From: Membranipora membranacea
Taxonomy: Eukaryota > Bryozoa > Gymnolaemata > Cheilostomatida > Membraniporidae
Direction of reading: 5' to 3'
DNA: 60,000 nt
Assembly (NCBI GenBank): GCA_914767715.1
Contig: OU612070.1
Span: 10,559,501-10,619,500 of the forward strand
Below the pieces are notes generated by a model, which saw nothing but the letters and a program-made list of their open reading frames with translations, had not been told where the DNA came from and did no database searches. A program made the translations under genes and the position numbers. Positions within the stretch are counted from its first letter, which is position 1; the number at the start of each line of letters is the position of its first letter. Below are positions 30,790 to 44,600 of the stretch, in pieces.

Positions 30790-33600
30790 ATAGCATCACA
30801 TTGGAAAAAAGTACAACAGTATTTACGTAAACAACAAACAGAACTCAGGAAATTTTTCAAAGATGCAGGAATCTCGGAGTCAATATCTATCTATAATAAT
30901 GTGGACACACCATAATTATGCAACGCTTCTTGACGTTATGTTTAGAGGGAATACGCTTCAGTTCTATAGAGGCACACCAAGTACATAAGTGTTTGGAGCA
31001 GAGATGGGTCATCTAAGACACAGGTGTACCCGCTTTAATGACATGCTGTTATTGACATTAATTCTCTTCTCAACGATGTTCTTCAAAGTGTAAATCAAGG
31101 AGTAACTCCCTGATTAGATCATAGTAATAACATAATAAGGCTACAATAGGAAAAAACACATGGATTTATTGGTGGACATCATTAAATCTACATGAAGTGG
31201 TTGAAAGATAGTTTGAAAGTACATAATTTCTTCCAGGATCTTATAATATGTCGTGAAAGACTGTTGAAACTATTGCAATGTTACTGAGAAAAGTGCCAAA
31301 TCTACAAAAAGAACTATGGAAATAACTAATTTAAACTATGTAACGGTTAATTGAATACGCAAGTAGTCTTCACCAATGTGATATGTTCAATTCTAAATTT
31401 TATGTTGTGATATCTTAATCATTATTGCTTTATACCTAAAGAATGATCAACAATTTGTTATCAGTGATTTTTTGAAGTAGCTTTTTTGGCTACAGCACAG
31501 CTTTACAGACCTATCAAACATTAATCAGTCACGGAGAACTGAACTCCGAGGCTGTTCATTACACAAAGTAAAATGAAAATATCAAATCGTTTGAGTTGAT
31601 GACTTTACACTGGCTATCATCAAAATGAGGTAGTGTTTGTTTGTGCCAGTATGTGCAAACCAATAACGATTCCAAAAAAATGTGTCATGTGTCAAGTGTA
31701 CTGGGAATAAAACAAAATTTATGATTCAGACGAAAACGTTTTTCTCGGTTGAATCTGACACTCTCATCCCTTTGGTAATTAATGTACTGAGAGTCAGATC
31801 GAGGTGTTTAAACCTGGCTATAGGATGTCAGCTGCATTTCATTACGTCGCTTTACTATCTAATGTTATATATACAAAAAATTGACCTAATGCCATAAATA
31901 TACGCTATAGTTACCTAATGCTTCCTGATGATCTGTTCAGAGGGATTCCCTCATCAGTTACCTAATGTCTCATATATATAATTTTCTTACCTAATCTTGA
32001 ATATACAATGTGCTTGTTATTATTATTTTTACACTTACCTGACTGACTATCTGACCACAAGATATTCTCTTGTATGTATACCTCAGCATGGCTTTAACAG
32101 TCAGAGATTAGAACGGTAGTAGTGTAATCTCAATGTCTCTATGAGTTCAACCAATAAATGAATCTACGTATTGACCAAAAATCAAAATTTGTTGTAAAAA
32201 CATCTTTTAGATCAAAGTTGTTGGACATTTTGGGATTAGCCATTTGGGGTAAATACCCATATCAAAGGTGTGAGACTTAGACACATCGTGTTTAAGACCA
32301 ATCATCCCCACATCCCGGTGATCCACGCAGTTCTGATTGGAGACCAACCCAAAGAGACAGTCACTTTATCCATCACTCACTCAGAATTTAACGGTCCCAG
32401 CCGGAGTGAATGCACATTGCCCAAACTGGCCAAAGCCTTATCCCTTGCCAAATAATTTCCATGAGAAAATTGTTATTCGTAATTTGAATGATTATTTATT
32501 GTAGAAATAAATATATAAATCAGGTAACAGCCTGGGCCCTGTTGATTTATGCGCAGCAATAACTGACATTAGCAAAAATATATATATCACATCAAATAGA
32601 ATGAAGATGAAATTCACTGAAATGCACATTCAAAGTTGATGGTGAAATACCTCGTACCCATTACCCTTACCCAATACCCATAAAGGTAAAGCTTTGGTGA
32701 ATCAAGCTCCTTTAATATGTTCATTGCTTATATCAGGATGTTGACTGGTTATTGACCGAAGCTATTGGGAATTATTTACTGCATCCGATTCATCCGATAG
32801 TTTAATTGCCGTCTGATCTTTATGTCAACTGTGACTTCCATCTCAATTTTGTTTTACTGTCAAAAAGTGAGAATCATCTCCGTTTCAATCAATGATCATG
32901 CCAAAAGAAAATTTCTACTTTTTTACCCACTTTTCCCATTGTCTCAATAGGAATATGCAGCCATGCAGGTAACTTCGTATATGACATAAATGATGAAATG
33001 GTTTTCTAATGTTTGAGAGGAAAGCAACAGTTCTAACGAAGCAGAAAAATATTTTACGGCAGGTCAACCAAGACATTTCATGGCAACTAATGAGCCTTGA
33101 AACACAACTGTATTGAGCTGCTTCTCACCCACCAAACCAAATAACCATTAACACTTGCTTAAATCGTGATACTTACCAGAAGTCGAGTGATTCTACAGTA
33201 GCATACAGACTGATGTAGCCAAAGAACAATCACTAGAAATGTTGTCCGCGACAGACAAGGAATCGTTTGTAAGAGTTATCTTCCATAATTGCTATAGAAT
33301 TCCCTCCATTGACTTTTAGGATAAATATTAATGTTGCTGTCCATCTATGTAGATGATGACTGCACCGAGGTGCTGCTAGGAAGAGATTTTTATAGTGACG
33401 ACTAGGGTTCCAAGTCGTTAATGCCACTTTTCAACCACTGACGACTTTAACCCAGCGTGAAGCATAGAGCTACAAGGCCGGAGCTGCAGTGGCTGATGAC
33501 AGCATCCTCCTGTATAGAGCTATACCATACAGGAGGGTTCTTTTATCTGCATGCACGATGTTGTTGTACATACAGAAGACTTCCATTATTTTAAGTCCTG
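30790..33600. other. Intergenic sequence, little recognisable
   Basis: AT-rich with short open frames of no recognisable family. The only structure noted is a hairpin at about 33508-33538 (CCTCCTGTATAG paired with a CTATACCATACAGGAGG side). Confidence 0.5.
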
Positions 33601-33619
33601 ATCTGAAGGGATTATGTGA

Positions 33620-33697
33620 TCAGTCAAAGTCGAAATGACACCCACACCCGGCTGGTCATATGGTAGACGCGCTTTCCACTGAGCCAAACTGACTTAG
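33620..33697 (-). repeat. Possible tRNA-derived SINE head
   Basis: The minus strand reads TTTGGCTCAGTGGAAAGCGC, a good pol III box A, followed about 40 bases later by CATTTCGACTTTG, a poor box B. The cloverleaf does not close, so it is not a functional tRNA. Confidence 0.35.
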
Positions 33698-34765
33698 GAT
33701 AAATAGAGCTGTACCAACAAAAGATAACGTAAGCAAATGCTGACAAGCAACACACTCTCATTGTGCTATTGTACTATGCTAATGTACTATGTGCTACTGT
33801 ACAATATCATATCCCTTTCACCATGCTTGACAAGGTGTCTATGTTACCTCAATGGCCATGAATTGGGACTACTCAAATCCAACAATATTTGCGTGGTGAT
33901 TACATTGCGCTCTAACGTAGATGGGAGGAGGATAAAAAAATACTGACAAGTAAGCAATCTCTAGCCAAATAATGCGGTCGCAGCTCAGAATTTTGGTCAA
34001 TGCCGGTGGCACCCAAAACCGCTTTCTTGAAGAGCCATCATGTTATTAGAACCAACATATAATTTTATAGTTATTTATCAAAAAGTTCTAAGCTACGACC
34101 ATCACAAGCAAAGCCTAAACATTCATAACCTCATTCTTGAATGCCCTCATTTTATTAGACTAAAACATATCAGAGCATTCAACCAACGCCGGTGAGGCCA
34201 TATCATATCCGATTGTACCTTGTACCCATAAGATGCTCTCCAAACACACCACTCCATTTCACTTATCTTAAACCTTCTGAATACCAACACCTATGATTGA
34301 GCCTGATAATAAATCCTTTTTGAGGGGTAGGAGGTGGTGTAGCTAATCGGCGCACAACTTTTGACGGTTATGAGGTTTTGTATGTGATTTTAGTCGATAA
34401 AGAATGGCGTTTTGATAGACTGCATACTTTTCGATTGGTTCATGTCTCCAGAATGTATCAGCCTTTTCGGGTAAGGTACTTTTCAATGAAAATTATATGT
34501 ATTATGTTATATAGTATAAATATAAAACCTCAAACTCCTGTTTGGTACGGCTATGCTCATACAGTGTTATGCACATGTGTTCTTCCTGTCCCTTCTCTAC
34601 AGCAAAGTATTGCAAAAAAAATACAAAGCTATGGTACAAGTAGGTGTCACTTTCTATAGAGAATTGACAACGGCAAGTACAAGCATAACGGCATTCACAA
34701 CAAGATGTTGATAAACGCTCAATATATTTGATCATAATCGTTCAGTTCAACTTCACCAAAATGAG

Positions 34766-34996
34766 TAGGAGGTAGCGCAGTTGGTTGGAGCGCCTGCCCT
34801 CTAACGCGCAAACATTGGAGGTCTCGAGTTTGAATCTTGCTGCAGTCTACTGACTACTTGGCTCAATTGACGTTCCAGGTGTGCTCCGACCTGCCTGTTA
34901 ATTGAGAACAACTTGGCGCCGAATATGGCGGCCACGCCCTTAAGGCACCTGTATTTCTCAGTCTTCGGACAGAGACAAACTTGCACTTTTAAACAA
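34766..34996 (+). mobile_element. tRNA-derived SINE
   Basis: Starts with GGTAGCGCAGTTGG (box A) and has GAGTTTGAATC (box B) about 50 bases on, the spacing of an internal pol III promoter. The acceptor ends do not pair, so it is not a working tRNA. It is followed by a non-tRNA body of about 150 bp, including ACTTGGCTCAATTGACG and GAATATGGCGGCC, and an A/T-rich tail. Confidence 0.65.
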
Positions 34997-36261
34997 CATT
35001 TATTTTTTAAATAAAATGTGGGACTGTTTTATTAATAATTTACATGGAATGTGATCTACGGTTCAGTTTGTTGTTGTTTGTTGTGAGCCCAAATACCCAG
35101 ACAAGGCAAATCATTAAAAGAAATATTGGTGAAAAAAAAGGTGGTTGTGTCTGACCGAAGTTGATCTCAGCCTGTAGGCACATCTTGTCCACTGAGCCCA
35201 TTACACAGAAGTGGTGTTTGGACCAAGGATCAGATCAGATCCTCTAGTCAACTGAGTTGCTGCATACTGTTATGTCTACTCCTACTTCTAAAATAAAATA
35301 AAAAAACAAAAACAGGAATGCAAATCTCTTTTTTCTACTTGATAGAACCTTCTCTGTCTGCAGTATTTGCATAACATGAGTCTGTATTACAATATACCAG
35401 CTGTTGCAGCTTATTACCCCTGGCTAAGTCGATATATAAAGATCAAAGTTGGTAATGTGGTTGGTAAAAAACGAGGCTGACCCTGGTATAATCCAGTTTG
35501 CCTGCATTGCCTGTAGAATGTGCACAAACAGAATAAGGGAAACTTGGATCAGACTTGATTAAAGCTAACCCTAGAATTTTTGCTTGCTCTGATCCAATTG
35601 ACTCCCATCAATGAAAAATGTTCGACCCTCCCTTTTTGTTTTGTTTAGTTTTGACCTGCATCCCTGTTTAGACCAGAGAGTTTGGGACATAACTCCCTGT
35701 TTAGACTAGGCTACATCTTTTATTAGAAGTCATTCTCCTTTTGTCAAGGAGGAAACAACTATATCAGGTTAGTAATATCTGAGGCTCAAAAATTTAAGAA
35801 TAGAGCTGGGTCAGGTTCAAGGTCAAGCCCATCAATAACAATCACTTAATTGGAAGAGTTTGTCAGGCACGGAGCAGGGTAGAGGGGGCGTGGCTTGATA
35901 CTATTGATTCATTGGCTACTTATTTGTATACATACATTGTGAAAGCACATGGTCCTGATGCTGTGTATATTATGGATGCCTTATACTTACAAATACCAAC
36001 AATACTTGCAATAACCATGTGGACTACCACACTCCCTGCTGTCACTGGATCTTTCCAACAATATTGAGGTTTTGGCCATTATTTGATAGAGGCTGCGCTA
36101 CTTCATCACAGAAGCATAATATTTTAAAGCATATAAAGCAAACAATATTTAGTTACTGCCTGATCAGTCAACTGTATTAAAAAATTGTACCAGGACAGGA
36201 ACTAACGCGTCAAATAATAATTAAATTGTTGCCAAGAGTAGGGCAGAGATAAGTATTGTTT

Positions 36262-36453
36262 TTATATCAAGAATGCCCCTCCCCCACGGCACTTACTACA
36301 CCTGAAATTAGTCACTTCGTTTGTGAGGGGTTCAAAGGCTGTCCAGGGAATGCTGACGCACCCCTTGTGGAACCATTCCTTGCACTCTTCACACTCGATC
36401 ATGTCGTCCTTGTCCTCCTGCCCAAAACGATTATACGTAAGTCGACATACGCA
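36262..36453 (-). pseudogene. PHD zinc-finger reading frame inside the inverted-repeat element
   Basis: The 63-codon frame has no ATG near its start and is preceded directly by a stop. It reads CVCRLTYNRF, then DDMIECEECKEWFHKGCV, a variable loop, and NFRCSKCRGGG before the stop. All eight zinc ligands of a C4HC3 PHD finger are present in order: C-x-C, C-x2-C, H-x2-C, C-x2-C, with the usual Trp before the His. PHD fingers read histone tails; they also occur at the ends of proteins encoded by several animal transposons. The absence of other exons and the flanking inverted repeats suggest it is the C-terminal scrap of an element-encoded protein. Confidence 0.55.
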
Positions 36454-37530
36454 TTAGAACTAAAATATCAATGAAAATCTGATGAGTATAATATATGTAC
36501 TGAACAAGAACAACTATTACTATATTACTAATTTACTATTTATTACCTATTTGCAAATTTTTTAATAATTTTATTTCACCTGCTAGTCAATATGTAGGTG
36601 CCGATCACTCAGGAAATAAGTGTGCCAACGAACTTGCAAACATCACTGGGGCACTACATAACCATGTTGACTGAGAGTTATAATGCGAATCGATGCTTGA
36701 TTAAAATTGATAGGAACCTCTGATATTATGGTATCAAAGGCTACTGGGATCTTTTATTATAACTAGGCCTAAGTAGAAATCCCAAGAAGTGTTTTTCTGA
36801 GTAGCACGCATCTGGGTGGAGAAGTCTCTTGGTTAGGCATGGTAAATATCAAAACATGACAGTATGCTCACCAATCGCCTTTCTTTTTCTTTTCTCTTAT
36901 CCGAAATAAGAATATCTTTTCCATGTAAACAATGCATTATCACAGAACACATTCACTGATGCTCTCCCATAATCATCAAATCGTAGTTGGTGTGTGATAA
37001 AGTCGCAAGGATGTAAAATAGACACACAAATACATAATAATCAAATATGGTAAATGTGAACACTTGGTTGGTTGAGTATATATATCTGCAGCTATTTGTT
37101 CCCATCGTTCAACAGCAATGGTGTCTCCCTGATAACCTCTACCCTTGTGTTTGTGATTTATTATTTAATGTAAGTAAGGTAGCACTTGCCGCTGCTTGCA
37201 TAAATACATCAAAGCTGTAAAATGCAATGAACATTTTTGCTACCTACCTACTAGGATGTATAAATAATAAGGTACCCACCAAAATTCAGCTCACTAAGTG
37301 GTGTCTTCAGTTTCTTTGTTGAGTGGTTGTTAGTGAAGGTAGTCCCTTGTTTTTCCTGTTCACTGCAATATAGTCTAACACTAGTTGGAATGTTGGAAAT
37401 GTTTTAATGGTACACATGTTGCAAATAATGAATGAAGGTGGTTTAGGATGTTCCTACAAAATTGAGCACATGTCAATGGCAATCAAAGGTTGCACACAAG
37501 TTTTCATAGTTATTATGTGCCATTACATAG

Positions 37531-37691
37531 ACATGCATCTAGTCTAAGTGCTCAGACTCCAAGGCGCAGGGAGTTACTTGCGCAAGCTATCAAACTCCTC
37601 TCCCCTTCTCCGTGAAGGGGAGAGGAGTTTGATAGCTTGCGCAAGTAACTCCCTGCGCCTTGGAGTCTGAGCACTTAGACTAACATGCATC
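37531..37691. mobile_element. Perfect palindromic MITE with 9-bp target duplication
   Basis: Element 37540-37682 (143 bp) has 69-bp arms that are exactly complementary, separated by a 5-nt loop (TCCGT). It starts TAGTCTAAGTGCTCAGACTC. The flanks are direct 9-bp repeats ACATGCATC at 37531-37539 and 37683-37691. A 9-bp duplication is typical of Mutator-like (MULE) transposition. Relatives lie at 59411-59515, 46640-46756 and, partially, 25859. Confidence 0.9.
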
Positions 37692-38608
37692 ATAAACATA
37701 TAAAGGGTATTTGTAAGTATAAGGCATCCATAATATTATACACAATTCATCAGGACCATGTGCATTCACAATGATTGTTTACAAATAAGTAGCCAATGAA
37801 TTAAGAGCAGCAAGCCACGCCTGCTCTAACCTGCTCCGTGCCTGACAAATTCTTCTCACTTAATTCTTAGAAATGCACCATTTGCTCATCAATAAAACGT
37901 CCACCTAGTTCATTCATGCAGCAACATCCTCTGACTACACACTGGTGAGTTGGTTCCTTCAATTTCTTCTTCTATCATTTTTTTGACCACCTTGAACTAG
38001 TGGTAATCACTGCATCGTCATCCATTTACTCCCCCAACCAGAGTTGTATAGATAATAATAATCATAATGTAGTAATTGTAAACTCCTTCATTACCCTAAC
38101 CATTCTCCCTGCCCTAACTAAGCTTCTTCTGTGCATTGAAATTTGGTAACTTGGCTGGTTAGGGAGTTAAACTACAATAATTAAAGTCATTCAATTTATT
38201 TTTGTATCTCAAATAGTATACAACACTAGTCAAGAGACTGAGACTCTCATTCCGAGTCAGTCCCATAACAAATTAATATTATATGTTAACACTTGGTCAT
38301 AACAAAGCTAAGTCACAGATTTGTACTGTAGGACTACCTATTGTGATGATGCGGGGAGTGGTAGATAGCAATATATAGGCCTACTTTACTTTACTCCTTG
38401 CTTGATAAATCATTCAATAAGGGCAGATCATAAATAAGTCTATACTTGCACATTCGAATTACCCTACATTCGCACTCAGACCACCAGCTTATCTAATCAT
38501 AAAAGACCGATAAACATGTATTTATTTGGTATCAACCGTCACTTTACGGAGCTACTATTCTTATTCCAGGTTTAATTTTTGTAAGCACACATACCCAAAG
38601 ACAAAGCG

Positions 38609-41600
38609 ATGAGTGAATTTGCAGGAAGAGTACTGGTTTATTCAATAGTAGGCTGCCCTCATTGTAAAGCCGCTAAGCACACCCTAAAGGAGCGAGACAT
38701 CCCCTACATAGAGGTCAGCGTCGATAAGTACCAGTCTGCAGTTCGGCATGAGGTGAAAGAGAGGACAGGAAAGTCCACAGTACCTCAGATTTTCTTCAAC
38801 GAACGGTTTATCGGCGGCAATGAAGAACTTCAAGCTCTCGTAAGTAGATGATATTGCCTCGATTCGATATGATGTTACAATTACAGCTACAACCACACTA
38901 CTGTCAGGTTGCACAACATTTATGTGCTGAGAACGAATCTAAAGGGTCACAACTGTGGAATCTAGTGCTATTAAGATTACAATAATATAACTGATATAAA
39001 CTGAGTGTATCATGACTAAAATTTTAATGTGTCTGCTCAAACTATCTTTAATCTGAAAACCATACACACTGTATAAATTTGCTTGTGCTCCTGAAAAATT
39101 TATTGTACTAGTTCCATTCAAATGTTTTCAGATTGCTGACAAAGCAAAGTTGGATGAGCTAGTAGAGCTTATTAAGACTACGACTCCCCCTGAAGGAGCA
39201 CCAAAAGAGCCTGATGCCAGCCTGAAAAAAGCTGAAGATGACTCAGGTAAGTTATCAATTACAAATACCATATGAATGGGAAAGATGAACAAGGCCTTGC
39301 TCATAGTTTTTAAACTTGCCACAATTGACGACTATAGCAATAGTGAATAATATTGAAGGAAAAATATGAATGTCCTTGAATGAAAAAAAGAACAACCATA
39401 TTGTAACTAGACTTCAATATCCGATGGTTTTAAATATCATCGTCTATCACTTATTATATGAGCCCTGTGTAATTCAAGAAAATTTAGAATTCTAAATACA
39501 TTAATATCTCCTTTGGGATTAGATCCCAAAACTTTATGAGAAGCATACTCAAACACCACTGTTTTATTTTGTTATTCCAGAAGCAGCAGGAATGGACTTC
39601 AAATGTGAGCCAGATGAGTTTGCCAAGCTTGTTGCAGAGTTTAAGGCTGCAGCTATCATTGCAGACAACAGAAAGGGATTATTCGTGCAAAAAAATACGT
39701 TTCTTGGCAGCCAGCTAGTCATGTATTTAACCAGCGTCAAGCACCTCAGTAGGTTGTTAATTCCTTTAGAATTTAGAACTATTTTGGTGATGATGGATAA
39801 ATTTTTGAATGACCTCTCGCTTTCTTTTACACAGCTAGTCCATAAGAAATGACTGATTCAGGCCTGTATCAGTACCGCTCCATCACATAAAACATTTAGC
39901 TCTTTCCTCATATTTTCCTGTAGAAATGGCATCCCATCTGGGTTGTTTTTGTTTCTTGAAACATACTTAAAGAGCCACATCTATGTGGGAAGTGATATGA
40001 ACGACAAACTTAGGTTGTACAACATGCAATGGTCTGGTGTTCCCAATTTTTCAAAAGAGAAATAATCTACAGCTTTAGATGTGTGAACAGAATTATTTTT
40101 GTGATTATGAGTTAGGAACGACATGTGTTTTAAAGCATGATACCTTGACTCTCTCACAGGTGTTGAAGATGCCACACAAAAGGGTCAACATTTGATAGAT
40201 CACCACTACGCACACGCAGTAAAACACAACGGAGGATTCGGGAATAATGATAAACTTTACAGACTACTTGAGGATGATGACAGCAATGCCCTCAATCATG
40301 GGGACGCCTCCGAGTGTCTCTCAAAATCAGGTAAGTCCTTACTTGTAACACCTTCATTGAGATACACGAATAGCATATGTAAGACTTATGCAGGTGTAGT
40401 CTGTTCAGTCATCCTGAGAGCCTTCAATCATCTCATCTGGTGTACAACGCGCCTCCACTCCAATATATTCTTTGACACCTAGAGATCTACTTTATCAAGG
40501 TCCTTAGGAAGGTGTAAGACATCTTTAATTATCTATCAGTAAAAACCGAAGCAAAACCAGTGTAAATAGTCATAAACTAAAAAAGGAAAGATGACCATGC
40601 AATGTAAAGCAATCACCCAATGTTGTAAGTTAACCAACACTCAAACTGCTCCTGTGGTTCACTGATTATGCACTTGAGCAAATATTTTCATGTGGCTTAT
40701 TGGTCCAACCTCAGGCTTATCATATTATTGTGTCTCCGCAATGCAACACAGTACAGGACTTAGATGACCCAATTATTCTTGATTATCACTATTTATCAAG
40801 GTCATTTCCTTGTGCCTAGAATTAACAGTTGCATAGATTATTTCCTGCAGGCATTTTTGTCAATCAACAACCATGACAATGCCATTTCAGGATGACAAGT
40901 CGAATTCCTCAATGTCTCATAAACACCACAGATGAAATACCCATGACTACTGTTGGAAGGGTTATCACTATTGTTACATACTGAAACACTTAGTCATTGG
41001 CAGTATTGTAGCCTATGTCAACGTTGACAGGGAAAAAATGTCGTGTCATTCATGCAATTAATCACTTTGTTTGTAGCTTCCGCTCCACTGGTCATGATAA
41101 ACCCATTTGTTACTTCGCAAAGTTTATTTTTATCGGATGCCCAGTGCTGAATTGTCAAACTCTGATATCCAGATATTCTAGGTTCCAATAGAATTCTGAA
41201 TAGAGATGAGCTACACCATTTGAAATTTGACTGTTATCTGACTTCCCCTGCCAGGGGGGAGGCGGGGGGGGGGGTCATGAGTCTGGAGGACTCAGACTAG
41301 TAATCTGAATATTTCTGTATTTCGATCAGGGGTTAAATTTTTTTGAAATACATCCTGAGGAGAGCGAATGTCAAGGTTGATATATTTTGATCTGTCTGTT
41401 ACAAAGTCCTAAGTAAATGTCTGAATAATGAGATAAACATTATCTATGGCAAGCTGGTGTGAAGAAAATTCAATGCTGTTAAACGTCACTAAGTCACAAT
41501 CACTGACTCTAACCCTTCAAAAGAACATCATCTGTGATCCTATCAAGATAAATGACATGCCCATCTCACAAAATTCATCAGTCAAACTTTTAGGGGTTTG

Positions 41601-44600
41601 CTTTGACAATCATATGAGATTCAGTGCTCACGTTGACTCTGTAATAAGTAAGTTAAGGCCAGCTGTGCATGCCATTATTCGGCTCAGGAAAGCTGGGGTC
41701 TCCACGTCTAGTCTGGCCACATTTTATAGATCCAGAGTTCTGTCAGTGATCTCGTACGCAGCACCAAGTTGGTTTCCATACTTATCAAAAGGGGACAAAG
41801 AGATTCTTGAACGACTACAGAAGTTATGTCTCAGGGTTATTTTGCCATGGTTAGAACATTATGATGAGCGTCTTGAAGTATTAAATTTAACAGAACTAAG
41901 TGTTTATCTTGACATATGCTGCCTAAAGTATGTCAATAATGTGAGAAAGAACACCCAAGCCATCCACATCACCATCATATACATCACCTAGCAACAAATG
42001 ACAGGCACCATCATAAAACCACGACCCTCCCTAAATCCAATACTGCTCTTTGCAGAAAAAGCTTTTTTTATAAATACTCATAAATACGTCAATGCCTTCT
42101 TATTACTTCTTTTGTTTTTTGTTTTCACATGGTCTTATTTGCTTCATGCATTGATCGGTGGTTAATAAAAGTTCATAATATTACAGTATAGAAGGTATAG
42201 TATAGGTAGTATAGATAGGTATTATGAATCTCTTTGCGTAACTGAGCTAGATAAACTCGTAGGCTGTAATTGCTGAAATACCAAAATATATCAACTAGCC
42301 CCCCCCCCCCCCCACCCTGTACTACAGGTGACAGTTGTTACTGGTCTGTACTGATGAATACATATCCAAAGATGATCTGATACAAAACTGTATGTGATTT
42401 GGTTGAAATGTAAAACCTCTTCTTTGAGGCCTGATGATAAATATCCTGACCTTGATCCTGTCTGGCTCCACCGCAAAAGCTGAAATTAAACTTTCCTGAT
42501 ATTTAGTGGTTGATAAGCAGTGAGGTGTCAAGCTGTAGCACTGCTACCATGGTATAGCATAGCAGAGCCACAAAGTATGTGACCAACATCAACCATGATT
42601 ATCCTATAAATTTTACATAATTACATAAACTGCAAAAAACAGCCATCAGCACATTTTTGACATAACAAATAGAAAAAAATAGAGATCACTCCTACAATGC
42701 ATATTGATCATTCCCAACAGGTTTACAGGATTTTCATTTAACAATAAGATCTGTTGTCTGATTTCAGTGCAGGTTTATTTTCAGTATTATTTTCTTTTTG
42801 CTAGTGAATGATCTAGGAGAGGATTTGAGGAAAATGATCCTGAAGATTTACAACAGCTTCCTCTCCGCTGACGGCAGGGTGAGTACATCTGATTGTCTTA
42901 CATGAAAACAGAAAGGGGTCAAGCCTCAGGTGCTCACCCCCCTGCCCTAACATACATCAATACCTTTCCACGTGTGCATTAGAATGAGCTCCCCAACTTC
43001 TCAAAGCTCTAAATTACTAGCAGGGTTAGGAATTCGGTAATTTCTACCTGCCTTCCTGTGAAGCCCAAGAAAGCATAAGACATGAGTTTTACCTTGTCTC
43101 AGCTAGACATGTTAAATTGATTTTCATCTGGCACTTTTAAAAGCAGACTTATCTAAGGTATCTTTGTACAGTATGCCGGCCATTATAGCTGCCCTGATTG
43201 GCTTTGAATTCAATATGAGAGTAAAGCGTCAGTTTTAATTTTCATTTTGAAATCTATGCAACTAAACTTGGTTGCTGACCAGCCTGAGCTTTGCAGGAAA
43301 TTGAGATATTACTATTTATGAAATGGCAATAACATCTGTAAGTATTGATCAGATGAGCTTTTCTATGGTTGTAGAAAGTTGACTATGACGGTATCGGTAA
43401 GAGTGAGGACTTTAAGCGGTATGAAGAGATGACTCTGTTACTTCACCGAGTTAAAATCGAGGACGCCAGTAGAGAAGAGAAACTAGCCTTCTTCATCAAC
43501 GTGTACAATGCTCTAGTCGTTCATGCTAATGTCGTCAGAGGACCACCTAACAATCTGTGGCAGAGATATAAGGTTGGTGTTCATGTTTCTAGCTGTAAAT
43601 GCTGTGCTTTGTTGTTGCTCAAAAGACTAAACTTAAATTATAGCTTATAAACTGGGAAAAGCTATTGGAGCACAGTACCGTCGGAAAAATCTCGTTACAC
43701 GCTAATGTATTATCATTTTGATGTGGTTATTGTACTTTTGCAAGCTCCAGTTTTGATAACCTCTATATCTAATATTAACAATTTACTGAAGTGAATCTAT
43801 GGCAAATAGAGTGTTACATGTTAGGTATATTTCAAATGTAACTACCATGTGAAATTATCTTGTCACACTCTTGAAATTGCAGTTCTTCAACAATGTGAGA
43901 TACATCATTGGTGGACAGCCTTATTCTCTGCAAGATATTGAGAATGGAGTGCTCAGAGCTAACAGAAAAGGAGTGGGTATGTTTGTCATAAACTCAATTC
44001 AGGCAAATCTTACCTTCAGCTGTCATAGTACAAAGTGTATCCATTGTAGATTCCCAGTTTAGGCGTTGGTTAATGATCATACACACGAGATTGGTCAAGT
44101 CATCTTTTGAATGCCTGGTAAATCTTTCATTGTGGGAAAGCAGTTTTAAGTCCTACAAGTAATACCACAACACCAATTACAAGTATATTACAAGTAGGGC
44201 TATATTGCCCAGTGCTTGTCATATTATATTCATTGTAATAATCTTGTTTTCTAGGTATGATGTTTAGACCGTTTGGGTCAGGTGACGTGAGATTAAAGGT
44301 CGCCCTGGAGCTTCATGAACCACTGATCCACTTTGCTCTTGTTTGTGGAGCTAAGAGTTGTCCTCCCATTAAAACTTACTCTGCTGATGGGATAGCAGAT
44401 CAGGTGAGAAATAAAAAACTTATATTCCCGCTAACGAGTTTGATTCGATTTGCCTGCATTTTAGGGTTGCTCCCCCTCAGGTTGTTGTACGCATTCCACT
44501 AGAACAGGAGCAACTGCATTGCAAGTAAATTGGATCAAATCTAATCCTTATATTCCATACACGTTGTTCAAATTCTATAAGTTTTATTTAACATCCCACT

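Larger units (their letters stand above)
35843..37864. mobile_element. About 2 kb terminal-inverted-repeat element carrying a PHD-finger frame
   Basis: The left arm 35843-35996 and right arm 37707-37864 are inverted copies of about 155 bp. Shared words include TTGTCAGGCACGGAGCAGG, GGCGTGGCTTG, TTCATTGGCTACTTATTTGT, GCACATGGTCCTGATG and GCCTTATACTTACAAATAC. Inside lies a minus-strand PHD-finger reading frame and, next to the right arm, a perfect palindromic MITE. Such an architecture suggests a decayed DNA transposon, but no transposase motif was recognised. Confidence 0.6.

Noticed and set aside
34378-34735. Plus and minus frames of 77-93 codons
   Set aside because: Low-complexity, no splice or start context, no family resemblance.
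34766-34850. Possible functional tRNA
   Set aside because: Boxes A and B are good but acceptor and anticodon stems do not pair; a SINE body follows directly.
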